From: Aquilaria yunnanensis
Lineage: Eukaryota > Streptophyta > Magnoliopsida > Malvales > Thymelaeaceae
Direction: 5' to 3'
DNA: 64,000 nucleotides
Assembly (NCBI GenBank): GCA_039654915.1
Contig: CM077593.1
Coordinates: 113,199,413-113,263,412, forward strand
The notes under the pieces were generated by a model. The model saw nothing but the letters and a program-made list of their open reading frames with translations, was not told the DNA's origin and searched no databases. This document shows positions 61,268-64,000 of the stretch, in pieces. The position numbers and the translations under genes were made by a program. Numbering within the stretch: the stretch's first letter is position 1; every line of letters starts with the position of its first letter.

Positions 61268-62221
61268 TAGGGGTGAGTATGGGTCGGGTTGGTTCGGTTT
61301 TATGGTGGAACCGAACCAACTCGAAATGACTTGGTTCCAAAATTTTGCTACTCAACTCGAGAACTGAGAGCTGAATAAAACCAGAACCATGGTTCTGGGT
61401 TTCTTGGTTCTGGTTCTTAGGTTTTTCGGTTTATACCATATACCTATAACAACACCAAAATTTAATAAATTTACATCCATAATTAGTTTTATGACATTTT
61501 CAATATAATATACAATTAAATTAATATTTAAATATATGTACTTAGATACATTCAAAAGAGTTTAAAATATTGTTCTTACAAAAATGATTCAAAAGAGTTG
61601 CTTGTGGTGCATCTTCATCTCAACTAGTTTACTTCATTCTAGTAATTCCAATATTTGTATGACATTCAATATGGAAAACTAAGTCTTTAAGACCATCTTC
61701 TTCAATATCAAAACCTAAAATATGTTGATGTCATGAATTTTTAATTTTGTATGACTCATAAATGAAAAAAATATCATAATTGTGTCGTAAAGAGTAGTCT
61801 GGAATGAAAGATCGAAAGCAAAATGGCCTAAGAGTGGTGGGTCTATGAAGCAAAGTGATTTAAGTGAATATGGAAACATTTCGTAAATGATCCCACAACT
61901 TCCATACTATTTCAATTTGAAACATCAGTTTAAGAGTTTAATATAAAAACACAAAATTAACATCATAATACTTCAAAGAAATATGTGTGTGTGTGTGTGT
62001 GGATATATTAGTAATACTACAATTTTTATTATATAATTATATATATATATCTCGGGTTCGGTTCCACCTCGGGTTAGTTCCATATGGAATCAGAATAAAC
62101 CCAAAAACCGTCGATTCTCCTACATGTAGAACCAACCTGTGAATCATGATCAATTTTCACTCAACCCAATTAGGGTGGTTTGGTTCCGATTTCGGTTTTA
62201 CCCCACCCCTGCTCACCCCTA
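61268..62221. mobile_element. Non-autonomous hAT element
   Basis: Ends TAGGGGTGAG and CTCACCCCTA with an 8-bp duplication CCCCAAGA/CCCTAAGA (7 of 8; 61260-61267 and 62222-62229). Subterminal GGTTCGGTTT or AACCGAA motifs occur at both ends, as in the element at 10.9 kb. The 954-bp interior is AT-rich, includes a (GT)n run (61984-62002), and has no transposase. Confidence 0.88.
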
Positions 62222-62335
62222 CCCTAAGATACAAGATTAGCCTCTGTGGTGATGCTAGACTCTATGTGCAAATCACACAAATCTAAGAGACAAGCATATC
62301 ATCAATCAAAATAAGATCATACAAAAAAAAATGAC

Positions 62336-64000
62336 TCAACAAATTAGTAACATTAGAACCAACACATAGCACTTACCTTTTTCAATCATCTCCAAATCCT
62401 CAAGATTTTCTTCAATCAAAATAGGTAAAGGGGAAGCACGAAGCCAATCTTGCCTACAAATGAGGGCCTGAACCACAATAGGAGTTAAGGAACTCCAAAA
62501 TGAGTCAAGAACTCTACCACCAACCGAGAAGGCCGATTCTGATGCAACAGTGGAAATAGGAATGCTTAGCACATCTCTTGCAATCTTAAAAAGCAGTACA
62601 AACCTTGATGAATTCGCCTTCCACCAATTCAATATATTGAAATCAGTTACATCTTTTTCACGTTGTTCATCCAAATATTTTTTTAACTTTGGTTTGATAT
62701 CCGTCGAATCTTCTTTTTCTAAGGTGTCCTTCAATTTGGATTTCAAAAGAGAAAATTGGCTTCTTTCTCTACTATCAATGTCCATGAATTCATAAACTTC
62801 AGCCCTATTTTTGTCCACTTTATTTGAAGGTGAAGAATCACAAAAATTAACCAAAAGAATCAATGTATTCTTCACTTTAGCGGCCAACTTCTCTGCCTCA
62901 TCTTTCTCATATACTTGGCTAAACATAGCCTTCATATACTTGAGCTTGTATCGGGGATCAAGGACCATTGCAACAAACAACAACATATTCATCTTGTCCA
63001 CATTCCCCTAGTATTTGTCAAATTTTTCTTTCATTTTCATAGCCATTAACTTCAAGTTTTAATCATCACTTTTCGTCCACTTATTCAATAGGCATAATAT
63101 GGAACAAATCTCAAGAACAAAGTATTTAAAGTGACATATAAAGAATTAGAGATTCGCAAAGTAACATTGTAAAAGGTTTACAAGAACTTAACTAAAACTG
63201 TGGCCTTCTCCCAATCATTCTCATTGTGTATCCTATTTTTCCCTAAGAGTTCACCTACATATTTGGAATCTATCTCCTTTAATCTCTGAAAGGTTTTCTG
63301 AAATTTAACAGCAATTTCCAATTTCCAACATTAGATATGTTGAATTCCATCTAGTCACTACATCTAAACATAAATGACTTTTGAACCATATTTTTTCATG
63401 TTTAACATATTTTTTAAACATGTTAAGCCTTTGAGGAGAAGCCCTAACAAAATGGACAGCTTCACGAATCTTTGAAATAATCAAATTTGATTCTTTTAGA
63501 CCATCTTGCACAACAAGATTAAGAATGTGGGCAACACATCTCATATGAGAAAATCACAAGATAAAACAGTTGAGCTCCGATCCTTAAGCTTCCTATTCAA
63601 ATATGCAATGGCAGTATCATTAGAACTTGCATTATCATCTGTTACTGTGAAAACATTATCAAGCTTCCAATCATGCAAATACTTTTCAATCTCCCTACCA
63701 ATGTCATCACCTTTGTGACTAAAGATTGGACAAAAGTTCAAAATTCTTTTATGCTGCTTCCAATCATTATCAACAAAGTAAACCGTGAGATACATGTAAT
63801 TAATATTTTGCAGAGAAGAGCATGTATAAGTTGTCAGACAAACCCCTTGTGTATTATTTTCCAAGGCAGCCATTAACTTTTTTTTTCTCCTTTAAGTAAA
63901 GCCCCATGCAACCTTTAGCTATTGTAAAATGGGAAGGCATGCGAAATTGATGAATACTCATAGGTGTATTGCTATTAAGGGTTTAAATCATCATTATACA
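62336..64000 (-). pseudogene. Decayed hAT transposase, continues beyond the window
   Basis: Relative of the 46.9-kb transposase on the opposite strand. From right to left: a RMPSHFTIAKGC-like block and ALENNTQGVCLTT (about 63.95-63.80 kb), RILNFCPIFSHKG and DDNASSNDTAIAYLN (63.75-63.60), MRCVAHILNLVVQDGL and SHLCLDVVTRWNSTYLMLE (63.54-63.32), ENDWEKATVLVKFL (about 63.22-63.18), then VLDPRYKLKY (about 62.96) and the dimerisation domain (WWKANSSRFVLL, STVASESAFSVGGRVLD, 62.63-62.50). The exon ends near 62375 at a donor-like GTAAGT. At least two frameshifts and a lost segment (about 63.0-63.18 kb) disable it. The N-terminal BED finger would lie off the right edge. Confidence 0.88.

Overview
This window is nuclear DNA from a flowering plant, most likely a eudicot. 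It has split genes with GT-AG introns, long AT-rich intergenic stretches, a CC-type glutaredoxin, an auxin response factor with two tasiR-ARF target sites, and Arabidopsis-type (CCCTAAA) telomere-like repeats. Only three host genes can be supported. Most of the remaining 64 kb is transposon-derived.

Layout. 1-4.5 kb: an ETTIN/ARF3-like auxin response factor gene on the + strand, with its first exon off the left edge. 6.0-7.3 kb: a Mutator-like element with a 10-bp target duplication. 7.4-11.9 kb: two copies, in opposite orientation, of a short non-coding Ty1-copia-like LTR element, each broken by younger MITE or hAT insertions, with a near-perfect hairpin between them. 12-23 kb: decayed LINEs, several small TIR elements, and one LINE split by a TIR element with a 10-bp target duplication. 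22.9-24.4 kb: three Stowaway-like MITEs. 25.9-26.4 kb: an intact single-exon CC-type glutaredoxin (GRXC9/ROXY19-like), with a recent 74-bp tandem duplication and three TGACG motifs upstream. 30.1-33.4 kb: a 3.3-kb solo LTR with a perfect 5-bp target duplication. 35-44 kb: repeats, a MULE-like element, a degenerate interstitial telomere-like tract and a foldback element. 45.0-49.9 kb: a nearly intact hAT transposon with a perfect 8-bp target duplication. Its transposase has a single nonsense codon, and its probable 5' leader intron holds a fragment of a host aldo-keto reductase gene. 50.7-51.6 kb: a short derivative of the same hAT group. 51.8-57.9 kb: a three-exon NAC gene of the SND2/SND3 clade on the - strand, whose 5.1-kb second intron contains a MULE-like element with a perfect 9-bp target duplication. 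60-64 kb: an RTE-type LINE scrap, another non-autonomous hAT element, and a decayed hAT transposase on the - strand that runs off the right edge.

The three host genes do not form a unit; each would be regulated separately (tasiRNA and auxin biology for ARF3, TGA-type factors for the glutaredoxin, secondary-wall control for the NAC gene). The most interesting biology is in the mobile DNA. The hAT element has captured a host gene fragment and appears one stop codon from coding capacity. It sits in a window with three shorter elements sharing its TAGGGGTG-type ends, and MULE-like elements of a repeated type carry GC-rich interiors that look like captured sequence. No CRISPR array, rRNA, convincing tRNA gene or organellar segment was seen.
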